A DNA stretch of 64,000 bases from Dicaeum eximium. Taxonomy: Eukaryota > Chordata > Aves > Passeriformes > Dicaeidae. The position numbers were made by a program, and so were the translations under genes. Under the pieces are notes generated by a model, which saw only the letters and a list, made by a program, of their open reading frames with translations, had not been told where the DNA came from and did not search any database. The stretch covers positions 124,001 to 188,000 of the forward strand of contig VWZP01002541.1 of NCBI GenBank assembly GCA_013396995.1. Reading direction: 5' to 3'. Positions 23,959 through 39,424 of the stretch are shown here, piece after piece. Positions within the stretch are counted from its first letter, which is position 1, and each line of letters begins with the position of its first letter.

Positions 23959-26900
23959 AATTATGTGTCAGAGGGTTTTTCTCATCGTAGCCAGACTGAG
24001 AGCTTGAAATCCACATGGTTACTGACAACTCCCAACTGTCAGTAAAGCTGTTTTATAGAAAGTGTTACATGACTGATGTCTCTACAACTGCACTTTTCCA
24101 AACAGATGGGGGGAAAAAAAAGGCACCGGTCTCAAATCAAATTAGTCTTGATGGATTACGCAAAAAAAACTTAACACATGCTCCACATTTTGAGAAACTT
24201 CTAAATATAACATCTCCATTGAAAACACAGTATATGACAGTGCTAAAAATACGTAAATACACATCTATAAAACTATTTTCACATTACAGAATGAGAACCA
24301 CTACAAGGGGCTAGAAAAATTACATTTTCTTGATGCAAGAGCCCCATGTCAGGGTTGCCACACCTTGTTTAACCTCACAGATAAGCTCATTTTTGAAAGC
24401 TTACAGTTTGACTTCTCAAGGTTTGTCTCTATGGGACACAGGGCAAAGATTAAAATGCTCCCATTGTAACTGATGTTGTAATTGCATTCAGAAATAATAA
24501 ATCCATGACATTATGGAAAAAAATTAAAATAACCCACAAGAGAAAATATGGTATTTAAATTCTGTTGCAGCTGGAAACATACTGTAATAAAGAATTAACA
24601 GGTGAGTCTTGGTTGACACCCTGGGTATTTTCATTATAATTAGACTGGCTATAATTTTATTTTACCAGAGTAGTTATACTGGTAAAACATTTACTGTACA
24701 TGAGATTTTACTCACATAAAGGTATGATGCATCACCATTTCAGGGAAGAGATACAGCAATGTAAGGATAACACACTAGTAGGCCTGTGTACCTCCAAGTA
24801 ACTGTGCTGGTTTAAATGGAGACACCCAGCCAAGGGAACATGCTGTGTACATTCAAATATTTCTTGGAAAGTTAGAGTTTGCAATTACTTGTGGACATTA
24901 ATAAAAATGCAGTCTCAAAGACAGGATTAGCAGAATAAAAAAACACAGAATCAATACTAGCACAAACAAAAAAGTCAGGGATTTCTTCTGAATAATTTCA
25001 AATTACATTGGTAAAACAGGCCCTGAAATGTATAGCAAAAAGGGCCTGTATAACAGAGGAATTATTTTCCCATGGAAATTACATTGGATTCATTTATAGC
25101 CATTTTGGTACTCCAAGTGATAAAAAGTAAATCACGTCTAGGTTCTTTACTCCATGTAGAACCTGCTTTGAAAAAATGAACAATGACAGCTTCCTAATTA
25201 CTATTTTGAAAGCAGTTTTGAAAATAAGAAAAATAGTCTCCCATGTAATTATCAAAAAGAATTCATATCATTTCAGGAACAACAGCAAAAAAATTTGACT
25301 GTAGCCTCCTACCTGGTAGAGGGCTATCTTTGGTAAGTCTGTGGCAGCCAGAAGAGGCATAAAAGCCATTACAGCAGTAGATGTTAGGTACACTAGCACG
25401 AGGGACAATTTGTTCCTCTTGTCAGTGAGCACATGCCAGGCCATCTTACTTGGCTCAGTAAAGACCAGTGCAGCTCTGTGAGAGTGGCAGGAAAATGCCC
25501 ATTTCTTCACTGGGAACACCCAGATTAACCACTGCAGGGAGAGGCGCCTGCAGTTCTTGCAACAACAGAATTGCTACTGGGGGCACTGAAATAATATTAA
25601 CTAGTGCCTAAGCAGTGCTTTTTGTGTCTTCAGTATGTTTTACAAACGTTAATTTGCTTTAGCACTGGCTCTTTAGCTTGCAGCAGTGGCCAGATGGGGC
25701 TCAGTGCCCCACCAGGCACCTGCAGGAGTTTGCAGGGAGGTTCCTACGGCGGGAGGTGCTGCCTGGGAGAGGACCTTGCTCAGGCATGTGCTGAGTCAAT
25801 GAGTTTCTCTGGCAGCCTGTACTGGCAGAACAATTCTAGTGACCAAAGAGTTATTTATGGCTGTCCTCCCCCAACAGGATTCTTGAGGGAGGATGTTGGC
25901 ATGAGCCCTGCTATTCCATGTACACACACAGCTCCACACACCACAGCCGTGTCAGTATTCAGTGCATGCGGAATACTCCTCTGACATAAGTCCTGGGGTT
26001 TATTTTCCAAGGAGGTCACTTATCCAGGGGGAAGAAAGAATGCAGCTCCAACCACAATCAGTCCACACCTCATGCAAAGGCCTGGAGGCCTCCCCACAAA
26101 TTGCCACAACTTCTTCATGAACTCATCAGGACTGACAGCATGGTTAAGCCTCTGACCATACAAACAAACCCTAATGCTAATATGGCTTCACTCACTTTGG
26201 CTTGCTTTAGACTCACCTCCTCTCAGAAAACAGCCACCATCTTAAGCCCATATAGAAATGGGGAGAAGGAAACTTATTCTTGGAAAAGTCTGGGCTCAAA
26301 CATGTCACCCTGCAGGAAAGCCACCCCCACCGGATGCAGCCAAGCCTTGCTCCCTGCTGGCTGCAGCGCCTCCGCTTGCTCATGTGGAACAGCTCACAAA
26401 ATCAGACCAGTGCTCAACCAGTTTAACTAGTAATCTACCACATGTGAAGATTTACTTCCACAGTATTCTTACTTTGTGGAACTCCAGAATACAGAGGAAC
26501 CAGGCAGAAAAATGAAAGGCTCTGACCCTGCAATGGCAAATGCTCCATGTGCAAAACGTGGTGGCGTGTATGGGGCACCTGCGTGCCTTCGTTATTGTCC
26601 CGGCTGGGAGCAGGTTGGCAGGAACAGAAACAGTCCTTAGGCACTCCAGAATGTGTGCCTGTGAGTTTCTCTTCTTTGTTTTGCAGTTTCCAATGTGAGT
26701 GTGCAGCCTGCCTGTCTGCTCTGAGAAGGCTCTGCAGCAGAGGAGACTCTGCTTCTTGCACTGAGGTTTTACACATTTTCTTTCCTGGTATTTCCCTGTG
26801 CAGGGGGAAAATGTGCATTTTGTTCTTTGTGCACAGAAAATGTAAAGAAACTAGGAAAATATGACAGGGTTTTTTACTAACTCTCTCAACAAGCCAACAT

Positions 26901-29900
26901 AATGGTAAAGAAAGACCAAAAGCAAAATCTCCATGAGAGAGAAAACAAAGCCTGTCTCTCTTCCATTTGAATCTCAGGGTCCTGCCAGGCAGGCATGATG
27001 CTTCACACATTTAAAGATGCAAAGCACATAATAGGAGCTATATCATAGGGGAAATAAATATGTCTGCATGCATTTCAGAGAAGCTAGGCCATGCACAAGC
27101 CATTCTCTACCGTTTTCCTTCGATACGCAGATCTGGTTTTTTGTGAACTACAACAATGGCAGAAGGAAGAGCTGCAAAAGAGAGACAGGTGACTGATTCA
27201 AAAATTGGGATTCAAAACCTCTTGCATACAGACTAGAGATGTAATCTTCTGTATTGATGGCACTGAATTAAGAAGGTTTCATTCATGGTGATCCTCTATT
27301 TATTTCAGCTACAAAAACACTGGTTTGCTTTGGGGGTTCAGAGAAGCTAGCAAGATTTCCTAACTCCTCTGTGTCAGAGTTTGATGGCTGGTTTTCATTC
27401 CAGACAACATAAGGAATGTACTGCAGCTATCAAATTGCCAGTATCAAAGAACCAGCAGAGATGTTGCCCTTCAAAACTATTTTTATTCTAAGATTCATGT
27501 GCTTTGTTATATTTTCTTTTTTAAAAAAAGGAAAAAATTAGGGGGAAAAAATCCCTATCCTTAGTGGCACTAAAATTAGCAATGCCTAGAATAGATACCA
27601 AAATTGTCTTCTTCCCCATTTATTTTGCTCAGAATGAATGAGGCTGCATCAAGCACAGAAAAGGAGTATATTAGTCTAATTCTACTGGAAAAACAAGCAC
27701 ATTACATTGCTTAAATGTCAAGTTTCCACCATGCATTTGATAATAGCCGGTGTGCTCAGTTTCTGGCATCCCTTGTAGCAGCTCACTGAAGATGTGCTCT
27801 GCCCCTGCCAGCAGTAGCTCCCTTTGGACCAAACCCCTTCAGCCAACTGGGGCTTTACCAGTCACCCTTTCAGGTGTGGCCTGGCCTGTCAGATGGTTGG
27901 GTAGTTCAAAAATGGTTAATACTTTTTTTAACAACAGAATTCTGACTGATCTTTTTTTTTATTAGCCCACAATTTTCCATCATGCACTCCTCCCACAAAG
28001 ATTTTTGGCTACCGTAACAGGTGAAAGGTCACACCTGGACATCATCCATCACCACAGCATTTTCTCTGCACTGTGATTGCGTGGGTGGCTGTTTGTTTTG
28101 CAGGCTGTGGTAAGCAGGTAGGAACAGCTCCAGTGAGAAGAGCTGTACGCTGCCAATGCAGGTCCCCAGATGACTTCCATCGTAATTTCAAGGGTCTGCG
28201 TGCCATGAAATGCCCTGACATTAAGTTTCAGTCTGTTTCAAATTATACCAAATGCACATAAATCTCATTCAAAGAGGTCCTCCTCAGACACAGGCTGTGA
28301 CAAGCTCAGGGTGAGGGGAGCTACATAACTAGGAAGGATTGTTATATCCTAGTTATCATTTGGGGGAAAAAAAGGAAGAAATATACCTACGGTACCTTTC
28401 TTCAACTCGCTTACCAAGAAACCAAGACTGGAAAGTATCAGTGATCACACACATCTTCTCTGAAAACTCTGGAGAGGAACTGGCTTCTAGAAATACTTTC
28501 CCTTAAGCTGCAGCCTTGTGAAACCTGCTTCTCTTCAAAATCTTGCAGCAGTAATTGAACTCTCAAGCTGTGCTGTCAGCTGCCTGGGTTTAGACACACT
28601 GCTGCTGCAGGCTAGAAAATAAACGTGGGGTCAGTACCTGAGGGATGAGTGTGTAAGAGGAGAGGAAGGAACCTGTATCTATGAGAAGTGACCTGCTTAA
28701 AGAGTCCCAGTCACTGCCTCTTTCTCTTCTCCCACCTTGCCCCCTCCTCAAGCAGTGTGGGATGCCACATTGTGCAGAAAAATCAGTGAAAGAAAACTAA
28801 CACACCTCCAGGCACTGGAAAGTAGTCAGTGCCTCTAGCAACAGGAAGGGCTGAAAGCAGCAGTGAGCACAGAGTAGATGTTACCAGCTTGATGGAGGAA
28901 AGAAGCACTGTAAGAAAACAAGAAAGGAAAGTGGACAAATTAGCTGAATAAATTTTCTGGTGAAAACAGCTGGATGAGCATCTCTGGAGACTAAGAGAAA
29001 CTAGAAACAGAATGGAGAGATCATCATCATCTGTCCATGTTTATAATGATGACAGATATGACAACCCATCCAATTCAAGCATCCCCATCCTGCTGTGGCA
29101 CTTTCCAGAACAAAACTCCTTGGCAGTTGCATCAAGGACAACAAAAATTTACATTTGTTGTGGTTTTATTTACTGTTTCCTTTTTTTGAGTTTTTTTTGG
29201 TTTTGTTTTTCTTTTTTTTTGCTTTTGTATTTTCATTTCTTCCTGTTTTGGTGATGACCAGTAAAGAGCATTACCTGCAAAAGTGCATTGCTACCTAACA
29301 GTCTCTTTTACAAGCTGGATCCTCTCAGAGGCTCCAAAGCAGCATTTATCCCTCATTAGGTGTCATATAAGACACCTGCTTTAATACTCAAGTATTAAAA
29401 ATTTTCATTGTAGTGTTTTTGTGGACCAAAGAGTTTGTATTTAGCTATGTTATTTAGATGTGTGCTCATGCCATGTGTTAAATTCTGATCTAGATGATTT
29501 GAGGGTTTAGTCTCTCCCTTCCCCCTTCACTCCAGTACGCTGCCAATACAGATATTTCTATCACACTGTAGGGAATATCCCACCAAGTACCAATTATATA
29601 TCAATAGTAGGTATGAGACCCATTACAGAAGTTGTATTCCACCTAATCTCTAGACATCTCTGTATTTTGCTGACCATTGTATGAGGAGCCATGTAAAATG
29701 CCTTGTCCTTCTGGAGGGAAGAGGGGGAGAAATAACTGGCACCTAAGTACTCCCTTCAGAAGTTCAGCAAATGTGTTTTGAAGTTAAAATAAATTAGTTA
29801 CTGACACTTCTCTGAATGGTGGTTTCCACTCCTGAGTAGAGCTCCACTTTGTCCCTGACTACCATTCACCCACACCCCTCAGTCTCAGGCTGCACAGGAT

Positions 29901-31049
29901 GGGGAGGGCAGCCCAGGCTGTCAGTGGGCTGGCAACCTGCCATTGCAGCTCACAGCCAAGAAAAGGACTTCAGAAGGGGCCCTGGGAAATGCAGACCAGG
30001 AAGTTTGCCATCCATCCTTACTAATGGCAGTAGAGTCTGAAAAAATAAAGTCGCTGCAGACAAGGATAAACATGGTCTCTTGGGAGCAAGGCAGTGTGGT
30101 TTCTGCAGAGAGAAACCCTGAGTCACCAACCTACCACAGCCCTCAGAGTGCACCAGAAAAGACAGAGAGTGGGTGCAGCAGACACAGAACTGTCCAATTC
30201 TGAAAAAAACTTTTGATTAGGTTCTATAACAAAGTAATAATAGCAGAGAAACTAACTCACCATGTGATGAGAAGACTCTTAACAGATAGAAAATTGGAGG
30301 GAGGACATGAAGCAAAAGATGAGGCTCAAAAGCCACTTTTCAGGATGGAAAACGGGCATCAACAAGATCTCCTCACTGTGGGATTGATGGTGGGACTGGC
30401 TTTACTCGACATTTTCAGTGAGTACCTGAACAGGGGGTGTACAGTGAAGTCCTTAATCTGTATGTCACGAATTTCTTTCAGGAAAGGGACTCCTATCACC
30501 CAAACCCAGCCACTGGGGGAGTGCAGAGAGGACAGCTCAGCTGCTCTCTGTGTGCAGCACTGTCAGACTCGGGGCTGCATGGACCGCTGATCTGATGCAG
30601 CAGTTGATGCCTTACATTCTTAAAGGTGCTTCTGCACACCATTCCTAGACACTTCCCAGTTTCAGCGCACGCTGTGACGGAGCAAATTCCCAGCCTGGCA
30701 CTAAGGTTGAGACGTAAAAACCCATGCGGTCCCCAAAGCCGGTACTCCCTATTCCGTCCGTGTCTTCCTAGTGGCTACCCAGCTGGAAGGCTGACCTGCC
30801 AGGCACACTAAATATAAACCCTTCAAGGACCACAGAACAGTTAGAGAAGGAAACAGATCTCGCAGATGTGCTTTGGCACACGTGCCTTCTCCCACTTCCT
30901 CCTTCCCCAGTATCAGAGCTTGCAGAGTACACGTCTGTTCAAAACCGACAAACACTTGACTGGAGATCACAGCTTCCACCTCATCACCGTTCACTGGATT
31001 TCTCTGGGGTTTGGTGAGTTTAAGGTGCAGGATCACTCAGCACCCCGTT
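23959..31049. other. Intergenic, no gene recognised
   Basis: Ordinary AT-rich sequence with the T-rich tract at 29.2 kb. Open frames up to 191 codons (26435-27010, minus) show no domain or conserved motif and no splice context. Confidence 0.55.
29156..29256. repeat. T-rich low-complexity tract
   Basis: Long T-runs broken by G and C extend over about 100 bases. The Phe/Leu-rich open frames reading across it are compositional artefacts. Confidence 0.8.
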
Positions 31050-31390
31050 TTTCCTCTTCAGCCTGCCGGTGCAGGAATGCCATCCCCGGGCCGGGAAGGG
31101 CGGTGCTTGTCGTGGGCAGAGGCAGCCGGGGCTCCGCTGCTGCGCAGCCCGGCCGCGGGGCTGGTGCGGGTCAGCGGCTCAACCACTTCCATAGCCACAC
31201 TTCTGGCGGCCAAACTCGGCCTGATTCAGTTCCAAAGCTCAGCCTGCCTTCTCCCACGGCAGTGGTGTCTGAGCCCACGCAGCAGGTGCCTGGTGTCCGA
31301 AACACCTCCAAGGAAAGGAGCCGAGCCGCGGGACAGCCGCGCTCCGGCTGCGCGCTGAGCTCCGCGCCCGGCGGAGAAAACGAGATCAGG
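31050..31390. promoter_or_regulatory. Small CpG-rich island E
   Basis: About 340 bases hold many CpGs (CCCCGGGCCGGGAAGGGCGG, CCCGGCCGCGGGG, AGCCGCGGGACAGCCGCG). No gene structure is visible around it. Confidence 0.4.
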
Positions 31391-34300
31391 GAAGGAAGAT
31401 GAGCTTGTGTACTCTGCCAGCCCTCCGTGCTGTGTGCCTCCTGCATGGATGGTAAAGGGTGAATTCTCTCTCTCTCCCAGTTCCTCCCTCTTCCCCGGTT
31501 GTTTGGGCTGTACTCTGAAGCCTTCCCTGCATTGCGTCCCCTTTTCCAATGCCCAGTTCCATGATGTCGGAGATTCACTTTAGCTCCCTTTACCGAGGGA
31601 GGACTGATGAGCCCAGCGCGAAGAGAGATCTCTGCTACCACTTAGAGGAGCTGCATCCCAGCTCCCCTCCCCCAGCCCCTTCAACACCACCCACACAGCA
31701 ATCCATCAGCATCACCCTTGGAGCATCTGGGGGCAACATGTAATTAGGAATGATGCTGTCTGCCATTTATAGACATACTACTGCAAGGAAAGGCTGGTGA
31801 AAGTAATCCCCACCGACAGACATACCTTAGAGTCTGCATCCAACATTAATGGGGAAAAGTAACGGAAAGGTGGAGGAAAGATACAGAGAGCAGAGAGAAG
31901 GATGAAAGCAGCAGTGTACTCCCCACAGCTTTAAACCAAAGCAGTCATTAAAATATCCTCTCAGGGTGACCGTGGTGTGGTTGTCTGATAAAAGTTTATT
32001 TTAAGAAATAAATCAATTCTGTAAAATAGGAACATTCTCTCTTGCTGGATAAGTAGAGCTGTATTTGCTCTGTGATCCCTTTACTCAGACACAATCCAGC
32101 AGAAACTGTGCAGGCATCCACACGCTGCATTGCCTATGCACAGGACATCATGGGGCCCACGGTGTTTTTCTCTCAAAGTCTTTTACTGCAAAAAATCTTA
32201 TTTGAGATTTACCTGACAGCTGATACTGCGTGTCTCATCTCAAGCATGCTTGCTCCTCAGTTGGGCATGGTTTCTTTTCAATTGTTTCTATTTTGAATCT
32301 CCATCTTAATTTCTTTTTTAAACATTTTAAAACTTGGTTGTGCTTGTCACGACACTGTAAGTATTTAACATGCAATCTGTGTGTTGGCTCTGGAGCATAC
32401 ATCAGCCTATTGTCACAGCAAAAAACAGCTGTTTGTGAGATGCTGTAACAATTCTGCCAACACTCAGTAACTAGCTTTGGATAAAGCAAAGTCAAACAAA
32501 GGGAGTGTGAACTCTGAGAAACAATGTGTGGAGTGGTAATTCAGAAGGGCTGAAGGAGATGTGAAGAGTAATTAGCCAAATAAACAAAAACAGAGGACAA
32601 ATTATTTAAGTGCATCATGACTTGGAATCAAGGAACAGAGGGAGTATGTGAAGACTGGAAAAATATTGGAGGGAGCTAAAGCTGAGATTCCTGCATTTGT
32701 CCCACAGAAAAAATCATGTAAGAGATACTTGCATCAGTGAATTTCAGTTAAAGAAATGAAAAGAGAAAAAAAATAGAGACAGAGAAGAGGTTAAGGAAAT
32801 CCAGAAGACAGTGACTGAACCACTATTTTGCTCAGTAGGAGAAAGGGAAGGAAGCAAATGGACCAGCTGCCCACTTAGAGCACAGCAACGTGGCAACAGG
32901 CAACAGCAAAGACCTGAGTTCTGTGCTTTTGGGACTATGGCAAATGCTCTTCTAATGGAGAGTTTTTCAATTGCAGTACAAAGCCAGATCAATTCCCTCC
33001 ACTGCTGTGTTTTGCACTTGGTTTGCTCATCTGCAGCAGTAGAACTGGTGGCAGTTAAACAGGATGGAATTTATACCAGGCTTAGAGATTTTACTTGCTG
33101 CCTACGGTTTCCCTGCAGAACAGCTTCAAATTACACCACACTTGTGTGAAGTTGCAGAGTTTTGTCATCTAACCAGTCCAGAGCACATCATGGGAGCAGT
33201 CACTGTCATCTGATTGCCATATGCCCCAGCCCAGGACGTTCCCTCAGTGCACAGGCACCCTCAGATCAACAAAAGCTTTTGCCTGGCTGAGGGTTTTCAG
33301 GACCAGCCCCCCAGACAAGTACGATGGCCTGTCTGCACCATTAGCTAAGTAACAACCATCTTTTATCTATTCCTCATGTGTTTATCACCACAGGATTCCA
33401 ACACCACTAGCACCACATTTCATTCATCTGCTATACATTGGAATGAACATTCAGCTGAAGTTTTATTAACTTACTTGTGGATTTTCATGAATTACCTTTT
33501 AGTTCTGTGGATTTTTGCAGTTCCTTCAATAGCTATTGCTTAAGGGTTTTCACACTATGATCCTGACAGGTGACTTAACTCAGTATAAAATATGTCTAGC
33601 TCTGTTCATTTGGACTGCTCACATTGAGGGGAAGGAAGAGGTATATCCTTCTTTCAAGATTCACATAATATTCATTGAGATTACAGAAAATTACTTGTGG
33701 CCTCAGAGAAGAAGAAAAAAAATCCAGATTTTAGATTGCTTTTATAGTTCTGTGTGCTTCCTTTAGGTGTGCAATGATGTAGCTCTGTCTATTTTCACAC
33801 AGAAGGAATCCAGCTGAGAGCATGTTTTATTATAGCTCCAGATGATGTTCAAGGGGATGAAAAACTCATTTTTCTCAGGTGGTCAGAGAACAATTCCCAG
33901 TAAACTGACATTCTTTCCTCTGTAATCTGAATTCTGCAGAGGAATTCAAGTTGTTTATAAGCCATTTGAAAGATGTTTCAAAAAAAAAAAAGATGGTCCT
34001 GGAATTTTTTACATTTTCAATTACTTTTCAATCTCTTAAGAACAGTCATTTAGGTCAGAGTAGTTAAACTGCTATAAAACAGCTGCTAAAGCAGTCCTCT
34101 ATTGTAAATTAAATGGCAATTTTACCAAACATTCGCATTGCACGACTACATTAAAATTAACACAAATCTGGATTTTAAAAAACACTTAGGAGGGGGAGGG
34201 CTAGGCCTAAAGTAGTGATTCGTGACCTTGTGATAGTTCGAGTCCATGGCAAAAAATTTAACAGACTTTGTTACTAGTAGGTCATGTCTGATATTAAAAA

Positions 34301-37300
34301 AAAAATACAAAAATAAGGGGAGGTGGTCCAAACTGGAGCTCCACACATCAGAAAGAAAGCCAAGTTTCTGCTATTGCTGTCAGTCAGGGTGATACATCAT
34401 AGGCATAGCTATAGGTTCTGAAATGGCAGCTTCTTAAAACATTGTCATCAGAACAGTTCATTTTCTTCAGTTTAACCAAAGGCATTACTGCAGGAAAATG
34501 AGTTATGGTCAGCTACACATCGATGGTACTGATGAACAGTAACAGCACAGAGCACTCATGGCAGTTCCCAACTTCAAAGCATTATGAACATCACCCCTGG
34601 GACACCCTGAGGAGGTGAAAGTCCTCACTGTGCCAGAGCCAGTTGGGTGAGGTTGGTGCACTGATGCCAAGTGGACATGGGATGGAGGCAGGGAGACAAA
34701 TCTGTGATCTCTCAGCCCTGTAGGGCACATGTTCTAGGTGTGGGTATACTCTGTCCAAGGTGGGGTGGGGTCTTGACTCATGCAATTAAGGACAGACCAA
34801 TTTCAGTTCCACCCCCTAGCTGTGACAGCATAGAAGCAGCACCAGCACAAATCCCACTGCCCTTCAGCCTCCCACTGCCAAATTTCCCTGTCTCGTGTGC
34901 TCCAAGACCTTGTAGCCTTCATAGATAAACTGGTATTATAGGATTCGCTCTGGAGTGACTGAAAGCAAGAAAGTTTCATATTGTTAAACTGCTTATAAAT
35001 TGCTTAAATTATCCTCCTTTCCATTCCATAAAATAAAAATGTCTGTATGAATCACAATCCAATGCTTGGCCAGTATGAGCAGCACTGCCACAGTGTCACT
35101 GATGCAATCACCTGTCCCCAGAACAGGAGGCAGAGCCCCATGACCAAACGTGGGGACAGCTACAGCAAGGAGGTTTTACCCATGAAAGGAGATGGGAAAC
35201 TTGAAGCTTCCTTAACATCCATTTTCCAAAGCAGGTAAGAGCTATGACATCAGCACGTTACTGATTCTTCAAACCTCCCTTTCTATCTCATGCTCTGCAT
35301 GGCTGCAGGTTAGGTTTCCAACACAGAGCATAAGCCATTCCATTCTAGAAAGATTTTCCTACCATTCCCTCATTTGAAGCACTGTTAGAGAAGAAAGCAG
35401 GGAAGTCATTTTCATGGTTCTGCTTTGCTTCCAGTAAACAGCAGAGCTGTTCGGAGCACAGGTGATGATGATCTAATGCCCGATTCTCACTGCAGTGGAA
35501 ATCAGATGGGTGCTGTTGGCCTTGATGGAAATTAGTACCATAAAGCTGGCATTAGTTGAGCAGAGGAACTGCCCACTACCTGCTCTCCACCAGTCCCTAT
35601 GGCTGCTTGACAGAGGCAAGTCTTATGAAAGCAGACAGATATAATTTTGATTACATTTTGGTTGACTCTGCTTGCAAGTGTGTATATACCTGTATACAGG
35701 GAGGAGTTACATAAAGACCAGGGCACACTACAAATGGGAGCTGTTATTTCCAAATTTTACACATTACTTGAGTCACAAAATTTTAACTGCACCCAACCCA
35801 GGGAACTCCCTTCCCTCTTTGTTCATTTTCACTCTAGTATATCCATAATTTTTGATTCTCTGCTGATTTCCATTGTTGGGGCTTATTTTCTGTGACTTGA
35901 GAACCTGAAATTACACTATATATCTTTGTAGTTCATTGAACTAACCAGCATTTATTTTAATTTAGTAAGGAAACATTTGGCTGGGTGTTACCAAATAAAT
36001 ACTGTGTCTAAACCAACACAAATATAGTTTGCACAAGGCTATAAACCTGTCTCAGAGCTCTAATGATATTGCAAGTCAATGAAGCTTCAGTGTTCTCATT
36101 AACATGATTCCATCAGACCTCTATGTTGCATATTATTAATTTTTAACAATAGATTGTAATATAATTTATAGCACTGTGGGGCAACAAAGGCTGGATCCTA
36201 ATAGCAATCCAACCTTTTAGGTTGATAATGGCTTTAACACTGACCTAATAATGAAAGGTGAACTTGTTCAGAGGGCATCAGACCTAATTATAAATAGGAC
36301 AACAGGGATAAAACACATCACTAGTCTGCATCAGTGAAGACAAAACTTTCCTTGAGAGCAAAGGGCACAGATCTTGTCATAAGATTATTAATAGTTTTGC
36401 TGCTAAATTTGACACAAAAAAGTAATCAAAAGCTTTGTTTTAGAGAAATACATTAACACACTTTTCTCACCTCTTGAAATTTATTTTTTGTTACAAAAGG
36501 AATAAAATACAGAACAGCTAATGTTAATCTAGGCACCTATAATTTAGCTCCATTTGGAAGTCGGAACAAGCTTATATTTATGAAGAAAAAGCAAGCCTTC
36601 AAAACCTCCCTGGAAATATGCTAAACGGATGACATTAGCAGCCTTGCATTGCTCCCCTCCATGGTTTGCTGGTGCGTGAGACTGAACACAAGCGGTTCCT
36701 GCTCCGGACAGCAGCTCCCGGTCCCTCAGCACCTCGTGAGCGCTCGGAGCCTCGTGATCCGATCTCCGGGCAGGAGGGACACAGCACGGCCATGAAGTGT
36801 TTAACCCAAGCAGGAATAACTTCTCCGGAAAGGCAGCGCAAAACCATCTCCTGGTTTAAAAGGAGACGCATTCTCATCGTCAAAATACGCGTTAGTATTG
36901 CTTATACAGATTTTCTAACACAGTCTTTTGTGCTGTATCTAGAAATACAGCACAGCGCTAATAACGTAATTAGTATTTTCACCAGCTAAATTACAGAGCT
37001 GGCTGCAGAATAAAGCACAGTAGCATCGATATTATCAGTTAAATATTATACAAAAATACCATCGATGGTTTTAGAATAGTCACAAGATATAATAATTCTT
37101 TCTCTGTGATCCCTATAAATTATATCAGATGAGGAAACACAAAATCCACTGACTCTTAGTTCAAATCCAATTCTAAAAATCAGCATCTCCAAGATTTCCT
37201 AGGTAAATTTTTGTAGGTTCTTGAACAATATTTCTTTCTGAATATGGTATTAGTTATAAAGAACTTAAGTTCTGCTGCATCAATCTCTCATATGAATTTA

Positions 37301-39424
37301 ATTTTCCCAGCACTTCTGTAAGTTAACAAAGGAGTAGAACAGATACTTCACAGATGAAGATGATGAATCATAGGGATTTGTAATAATTATCTAAGACCAT
37401 GAAAGCAATCTTATGTCAGTGTGAAAAGTGGAACCACTGGCTTTGCAATCCAGTCCTACTCCATATTTCCTTCCCCCGCTGGTCATGAAGGGAGATCTAA
37501 AATTCCAACAACCAAGACACTGGAAACCAAGCAGCCATTAAGGAAGACATCGAGGCAAGCATGCTTTCACAAATTCCTCATATGGTGAGACAATTTTCTG
37601 CCATCCCTACGTACTCAGAAATCAGAGGACTTCAATTTCTAACAAAGTTGAAAGTATCCCGTGGCATTTTCCATGCTTAAAACTCCCGTTTGGTCTAATT
37701 CACAACCCCTTAGACCAAATCAAGAACACTTGAAGATCTACTCACACTCCATCCCCTTCCTAATTACAGTAACTTTATGCTTTACTTCACAAAATGAGGT
37801 TCATTTCCTCCACCAGTTCCATTCAACTCCTCCAACATTTTGTTCATTTGTTAAGATGCAGATCTCCAGCAGCTTGATCACTTCAGATGAGACAAAGCAA
37901 TCCCTTGGTAAATCCCTCTGGACATGCAGAACATATTATATGCACAAGAGTTGAACTCCTTGAATTTCCCCTTTTCAGATCCTCTACGTTTCCAGTCATT
38001 CAGATAAAGAAAGGAGCTTTTGTAGGCCAGTTAATCCATCCACTGAATGAAATATGGTTAAAGTTCTACACATCCACAAGTTCTGTCAAGGCTCTGGTTT
38101 ACATCTGTAGATGTAATAATAACTGTAGTAATTCAGACAAAAATCATGGCTCAGGCCCCCAGAGAAGATCTTTAGAGACTTGAGTTGAAAAGTCCCAATG
38201 CTGCAGTCAAAGGAACAGGCAAAATTATTTAAGGGCTTACATTTATTTCTGCCAAAGCACTGGCTTAATTTTCTTTGTGTGTCTTAATAAGCCACCTCTG
38301 TGAGAGGGACTCTTACTTGAAATGCCTGTATGTCCTAAGCTCCAAAGTAGGCACCATTGAGTGGTAAGCTGAGATAAACATCCAAAAGCAGTATAAGGGC
38401 CAAGCTGCAAAATGAGCCTGTTATTCATCTTCTCTAGCACCACAGTCACACACTCGCATGAAAACAGCATTTGAACGAATTAAAATGCAAATCTACATTT
38501 TATTATATGGAATTGAGACAAATGATACACACTTGAAGCCTGCCAGAGTAGCTATTACAAACATTAATATAGTTTTAGATGATGACTTAAATCAAATGAG
38601 AGGATGGAATAGAAACACTGAAGAAACACCTTGTGAAACACTACAGGAAAAAAGCAACTCTTGCCATAGTTACATTAGTACAATATAAATTAGCAATAAT
38701 TCTGCTGTAAAGGGCTAGATGTGTCTTGTGTAAACATGTACCTCCAGGGAAGCCTCCAGCCACAAGGTGTTTGTGCAAGGCAGAGAAGCAGCCTGCCAGC
38801 AAAGAACAACTGCGGGGGTCTCACACTACATGGGAGAGGACTTTGCGCTGCCACAGCCTAATGGGATGTGGCACCGGCCAGGAATCCTGCAACAAGAGGC
38901 CAAACAGCCACTGGCCTAGGCCAGAGCTGCCCAGCAGATGTAAAGATGTATTTATGCTAGGTCTGATTTAGATTGTGCTCCACACAATCAGATCGCTTTG
39001 AAGGTTTGCCTTGTGCAATCATTTCCTTTGTCAGGAATCAGAAAAAGACTGTGAAAAGACTGTGAACAAATTGTTTAGGCATTGAAATTTAACCCTGTGG
39101 AATCCTTACAGTGTAGCACAGTGTGACACAGCAGGAGCACATTTGTCAGGGGACTGAAGCCTCTTTGCTCTCTCTGCACAAAACATATACATTAGCATTG
39201 TGTGGGGTGGGGGTGCTCCGAGCACAGGCAGCTATGGGGACACACAGCTCCATGCCTCTGCTGCCTCCCATCTGCACACAGCCCTCTGCACCACTTCTGC
39301 TCTGTTAGGGAAAACAGATCCTTCAAGACTGTCTTGAAGCCCTTCCATTGTATTTTGTTTCAGAGATCATAGAAGATTTGATTTTTAAATATCCATAATG
39401 CACGTGAGAAAATTATTGAGTATT

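Noticed and set aside
26435..27010. 191-codon open frame on the minus strand
   Set aside because: No domain, no repeats and no support from flanking signals; length alone is not enough.
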